A stretch of DNA of 64,000 nucleotides from Saccharibacillus brassicae (GTDB lineage Bacteria > Bacillota > Bacilli > Paenibacillales > Paenibacillaceae), in NCBI RefSeq assembly GCF_006542275.1, contig NZ_CP041217.1, positions 2,713,501 through 2,777,500 on the forward strand. Direction: 5' to 3'. A program made the position numbers and the translations under genes. This document shows, in pieces, positions 61,177 through 64,000 of the stretch; positions within the stretch are counted from its first letter, which is position 1, and the number at the start of each line of letters is the position of its first letter. Below the pieces are notes generated by a model, which worked only from the letters and a program-made list of their open reading frames with translations, was not told the DNA's origin and ran no database searches.

Positions 61177-61905
61177 ATGTACAGTTTTATTTTCGATATT
61201 GACGATACCGTCTACGACCAGATGCTGCCGTTCAGGCAGGCGTTCGAGCGGAATTTTGCCGAGCATGGGGATTTGCCGCTGCACGATCTGTACCGGCACA
61301 ACCGCAAATTCAGCGACGAGGTGTTCGAGCTTACGGTGCGCGGGGAGATGACGCTTGAGGATATGCAGGTGTACCGGATCACGGAAGCGATGAAGGCGAT
61401 GGGGATCGGGATTACGCGGGTGGAAGCGCTCGGTTTTCAGGACGGTTACGCGGCGGCGCAGCAGGAGCTTCGACTGACGCCCGACATCAGGGAGGCGCTC
61501 GATTACTGCCGCGACCTCGGGATGAAGATCGGGGTCATCACGAACGGCCCGGGCGAGCACCAGCGCGGCAAAGTCGAGCGGCTCGGCGTATACGCCTGGG
61601 TGAAGCCGGAGCATGTGTTCATCTCCGGGGAACTCGGGTGTATGAAGCCGGATCGGCGGATTTTTCGTCATGCGGAGGAGACGCTTGGGCTTGAGCGCGA
61701 GCGGACGTATTACGTCGGCGATTCGTACGCCAACGACATCGTCGGAGCCAAAGGCGCCGGCTGGAAGTCGATCTGGATCGACCGCCGCGGGCAGCGCATA
61801 CCGGAAGGCGGCGCGCAGCCGGACGTCAGGATCGCCGAAGGCGATTCGATCGCGGCGACGATTCGGGGGATTTGCGAGAGCGGGCACGAAGGCGGGCGCG
61901 AGTGA
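61177..61905 (+). CDS. HAD-superfamily hydrolase (YjjG/phosphoglycolate-phosphatase-like)
   Basis: A 242-residue phosphatase. Motif I is FIFDIDDTVYDQ (nucleophile Asp8), motif II is VITNGPG, motif III the lysine in MKPDRRIF, and motif IV YYVGDSYANDIVGAKGAG. The helical C1 cap lies between motifs I and II. Substrates of this subgroup are small phosphomonoesters or nucleotides; the specific one is unknown. The start is ATG 61177 after AAGGAGGAAC. Confidence 0.88.
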   Translation: MYSFIFDIDDTVYDQMLPFRQAFERNFAEHGDLPLHDLYRHNRKFSDEVFELTVRGEMTLEDMQVYRITEAMKAMGIGITRVEALGFQDGYAAAQQELRLTPDIREALDYCRDLGMKIGVITNGPGEHQRGKVERLGVYAWVKPEHVFISGELGCMKPDRRIFRHAEETLGLERERTYYVGDSYANDIVGAKGAGWKSIWIDRRGQRIPEGGAQPDVRIAEGDSIAATIRGICESGHEGGRE

Positions 61906-61979
61906 GCACGAGTAGCGGTTGCACCGCCAAGTATGGAATCAAGACTCGGCATGCCAAAAGCTCCAAAAGGGCTTTATTC

Positions 61980-62015
61980 AAAAGCGGCGCCTCTGTAAAG
62001 AGGTCTGCCGCTTTT
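61980..62015 (+). terminator. Terminator after the HAD gene
   Basis: AAAAGCGGC...CCTCT pairs with AGAGG...GCCGCTTTT around a GTAA loop (61980-62015). Confidence 0.85.
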
Positions 62016-62062
62016 CCATGTCCGAGAGTCTGGAAAGCGTCTTTGGCGATAGGTTCTTGTCT

Positions 62063-62179
62063 CTAACGGGCTGCATGTTTGTTGATCTTCAGCAGCCCGA
62101 TCATCGCCGCTCCGACCAGCCCAATCGTTCCGATCGCCGGGAACTGGCCCGGTAGAATGATGCGGGAGCGAAAATGTGA
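62063..62179 (-). pseudogene. Possible 3' remnant of a membrane-protein gene
   Basis: A 38-codon open stretch on the minus strand with no start codon and no ribosome site, closed upstream by TGA at 62180-62182. It reads RIILPGQFPAIGTIGLVGAA and ends LKINKHAAR, the look of a last transmembrane helix with a basic tail. Its upstream end runs into the repeat at 62171, so the repeat may have replaced the rest of the gene. Confidence 0.3.
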
Positions 62180-62361
62180 TCATTTTGTACGCTTTTTACG
62201 CATATATTCGATCTTTTCGCAAAAATGTGGTCATTAGGGCAACAATTCAGACGTAAAAAGCGGATTTGGAGCCTTATACGGCAAAAATGTGATCAAGAAG
62301 ACAACATTAATGCGGATTAGTTAGAAAAACGAGGAAAATGTGATCAAAAAGACAACATTTG
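62171..62361 (+). repeat. Four-unit direct repeat
   Basis: Units begin AAAATGTG at 62171, 62222, 62284 and 62335, spaced 51, 62 and 51 bp. Units 2-4 share AAAATGTG(A/G)TCA...GACAACATT-type sequence of about 25 bp, which is itself nearly palindromic (AATGTGATC with GACAACATT); unit 1 keeps only the left half. It occupies part of the 610-bp gap between the HAD and GH105 genes. Confidence 0.8.
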
Positions 62362-62445
62362 CGCCGCCCTAAACAGTCATTCGGCTGTTTCGGTAGCGGG
62401 AGGGGCTGTACGGTCCTACGGTCCGTTAAAATCGAAAAACGCAGC

Positions 62446-62489
62446 GAAAAAGCCCGCCAACGGATCGGTGATCCGTTGGCGGGCTTTTC
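62446..62489. terminator. Terminator after the GH105 gene
   Basis: GAAAA(A)GCCCGCCAACGGATC pairs with GATCCGTTGGCGGGCTTTTC around GGT, about 20 bp of stem. On the minus strand it follows the GH105 stop by 25 bp. Confidence 0.88.
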
Positions 62490-62514
62490 GGCGTGCGCGC
62501 CGCGCCGCTTTTCG

Positions 62515-63639
62515 CTAGGCGTCCTCAGCCTGACGCTTACTTCGCTCCGTCTCTTCGCGGATGCTGCCCGCTTCCCGCTCCGCCACATCCCGCCCCGACC
62601 GCCGCGCCTCCGCCTCCGCGTCTTCCAGCGCGGCGGTCAGCAGGGCAAGGGCGAGGCCCTGGCCCCAGCCCTGGGCCCATTTGCGGTCGATGCCGAGGTA
62701 GCCGTCGAGGTCGTTCATGACGGCGGTGCCGCCGGACACGTTCAGGACGCGGCCGGTATCGGAGATGTTGGCGATGACGCCGTCCAGCGCTCGGCGCACG
62801 TATTTGCCGTGCAGCGGGTTGCCCTGCACGATCATCGCGGCGGCGATGCCGGCGGTCGCGGACACTTCGCCGTAGGCGTCCGGACGGTCGAGGATCGTGC
62901 CCCAGAGGCCGTCGTCTTTTTGCAGCTTTTTGATTGCGGCCAGTTGGTCGCGCAGCGAGCTCCAGATGTGCATCATCGGCGGATACAGGTACGCTTCGGG
63001 CAGTCCGCGCGCCGCGCGGGACATCGTGTAGGCGCCCCACGCATTGGCGCGCGCCCAGTGGAGGCCGGACATATGATCCCGATTGACGTTGTTATAGCCG
63101 TGATACCACAGCCCGGAGTCTTCGTCTTGCAAGTAGTTGATATGCCAGAAATATTGGTGCAGCGCGTCGTCGATCAGGTCTTTGCGGTCCAGCATGACGC
63201 CGGCGCGCAGCAGGAAATAAGCGGCCATGAACAGCGTGTCGGCCCAGGCCTGCTCGGGGAAATCGTTTTTGGCGGATACCGTATGCTGAAGCACCCGATC
63301 GCCGAAACGCAGGGCGTCGCGCTCCAGATAATCGATTTTGCTCAAAATCAGATCCAGATACTTCTGCTCCTGCGTCTCGGCGTACAGCGTCAGCAGCATA
63401 TGGCCCATCGCGCAGGCGTTGACCGTCCATACCGGCGGCAGGCCCGCTTCGATGTATTCGTCCACCCACGTCTCCATCCGTTCCAGATACGCTTTGTTGC
63501 CTGTCGCTTCGTACGCCCGGCTGACGCCGTAATAAGCGACGCCGCACGGCCAGTCCCAGGTGAGATCCATGTCGAGGGTGTACGTCGTCACGCGTTCGAT
63601 CAACTCTTTTAAATGTTCGGTCGGGGTGTGCAGTTTCAT
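62515..63639 (-). CDS. Unsaturated rhamnogalacturonyl hydrolase, GH105 (YteR/YesR-like)
   Basis: A 374-residue (alpha/alpha)6-barrel enzyme, the same length as B. subtilis YteR (373). It hydrolyses the unsaturated galacturonate left at the ends of pectin fragments by lyases. The catalytic Asp is in EQAWADTLFMAAYFL, and the substrate-binding HMSGLHWARANAWGAY follows; no signal peptide, so it acts in the cytoplasm. The start is ATG 63639 with CGGAGCG 8 bp upstream; the frame extending to 63939 would overlap the divergent regulator and its promoter. The last 40 residues are charged and look dispensable. Confidence 0.9.
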   Translation of the reverse strand: MKLHTPTEHLKELIERVTTYTLDMDLTWDWPCGVAYYGVSRAYEATGNKAYLERMETWVDEYIEAGLPPVWTVNACAMGHMLLTLYAETQEQKYLDLILSKIDYLERDALRFGDRVLQHTVSAKNDFPEQAWADTLFMAAYFLLRAGVMLDRKDLIDDALHQYFWHINYLQDEDSGLWYHGYNNVNRDHMSGLHWARANAWGAYTMSRAARGLPEAYLYPPMMHIWSSLRDQLAAIKKLQKDDGLWGTILDRPDAYGEVSATAGIAAAMIVQGNPLHGKYVRRALDGVIANISDTGRVLNVSGGTAVMNDLDGYLGIDRKWAQGWGQGLALALLTAALEDAEAEARRSGRDVAEREAGSIREETERSKRQAEDA

Positions 63640-63685
63640 CGGGTTTCGCTCCGTTTCGGTAGATTGGGCAGTCCGCCTACGCTGA

Positions 63686-63699
63686 TGTAAGCGCTCTAT
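63686..63699. promoter_or_regulatory. Candidate cre site upstream of GH105
   Basis: TGTAAGCGCTCTAT matches the CcpA consensus TGNAAGCGNTNNCA at most positions but lacks the final C-A. It lies 47 bp before the GH105 start, where CcpA could block transcription when glucose is present. Confidence 0.35.
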
Positions 63700-63764
63700 A
63701 CGAGTCCATCGTAGCACAACGAACGGTACGTATTTTGCCGATTGATCGGTATTCCTCTTAAATC

Positions 63765-63792
63765 TTGCACACCTGCGACAGGTCGATATAAT
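63765..63792 (+). promoter_or_regulatory. Promoter of the AraC-type gene
   Basis: TTGCAC (63765-63770), 16-bp spacer, TATAAT (63787-63792). The spacer holds the inverted repeat ACCTG-CGA-CAGGT (63771-63783). Confidence 0.7.
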
Positions 63793-63825
63793 GGAGAAAA
63801 GCAGGGGCGAGAGGAGGCACAAGAG

Positions 63826-64000
63826 ATGCGGGAGCTGTATTACGACAACGGCAAAGAAACGTTTCTCGTCCATTATCGCAGCGGGACGAGCTACCAGATG
63901 TTTACGAGCCATTTCCATACGACGTACGAGTTTTTCCATATGCTGTCCGGTCAGCGCAAATTTTTTATCAAAGACCGCACGTTCGTGATCGAAGCCGGGG
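63826..64000 (+). CDS. AraC-family regulator, cut by the window end
   Basis: The first 58 codons are visible. They encode a cupin-type sensing domain: SHFHTTYEFFHMLSGQRKFF with metal- or sugar-binding His positions, and IKDRTFVIEAG, as in AraC regulators. The helix-turn-helix part would lie outside. ATG 63826 follows GAGAGGAGGC. Divergent from the GH105 gene, so it probably activates pectin-fragment use. Confidence 0.78.
   Translation, partial: MRELYYDNGKETFLVHYRSGTSYQMFTSHFHTTYEFFHMLSGQRKFFIKDRTFVIEAG

Overview
The window comes from a high-GC Firmicute, most likely a member of the Paenibacillaceae (Paenibacillus or Saccharibacillus type). The evidence is the cggR-gap-pgk-tpiA-gpmI-eno order, strong AGGAGG ribosome binding sites with GTG and TTG starts, secG-rnr-smpB-ssrA in a row, an S-layer-homology protein, and purine and c-di-AMP riboswitches of Bacillales type. 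The species is an inference; no rRNA is present.

Layout. 1-7.5 kb is the glycolytic gene set, with a terminator after gap, another after pgk and a stack of four hairpins after eno. 7.5-10.1 kb holds a purine-efflux MFS gene behind a purine riboswitch, and a type II pantothenate kinase. 10.2-14.1 kb holds the first copy of a four-arm repeat, a nucleotidyltransferase with an odd repeat-derived N-terminus, glutamate racemase, a c-di-AMP riboswitch with a 35-residue membrane peptide, and secG. 14.3-19 kb holds rnr with a very long tail, smpB and tmRNA. The 3' end of ssrA is duplicated 1.4 kb downstream and encloses an AT-rich island with one DUF3800 gene. 20.5-26.7 kb holds a secreted discoidin/Fn3-like protein, a MetE-like protein, an MscS channel, a GNAT protein and a galactokinase. 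26.7-33.2 kb (minus strand) holds a TetR-controlled ABC exporter and a Fur-type siderophore uptake set with a Btr-like regulator. 33.3-44.2 kb holds an aldo/keto reductase, a two-domain prenyl synthase, a 1698-residue SLH protein and a sigma/anti-sigma pair. 44.3-56.7 kb is devoted to plant polysaccharides: a permuted GH3, an intracellular GH51 arabinofuranosidase with an AraR-type operator inside its promoter, and a lipoprotein GH43 arabinanase. 56.9-64 kb holds a small HTH protein, tRNA-Leu, a MarR regulator with a MATE exporter behind a structured leader, a pentapeptide-repeat protein, a HAD hydrolase, and a divergent pair of a GH105 pectin enzyme and an AraC regulator.

Functionally, GH43 would trim arabinan outside the cell, GH51 and GH3 would hydrolyse imported oligosaccharides, and GH105 would act on unsaturated pectin fragments; their regulators fit sugar-induced control. 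Iron uptake appears as a Btr regulator plus a lipoprotein binding protein and an adjacent ferredoxin-NADP reductase-type enzyme, but with no permease genes in the window.

The least explained signals are three copies of a 184-185 bp intergenic element with four about 22-bp arms in forward-forward-reverse-reverse order at 50-bp pitch; a second four-unit repeat near 62.2 kb; a riboswitch-like leader before the MATE gene; a structured region before ssrA; a purine riboswitch that looks like an ON switch but carries the guanine-specifying C; and the c-di-AMP riboswitch whose only gene is a 35-residue membrane peptide.
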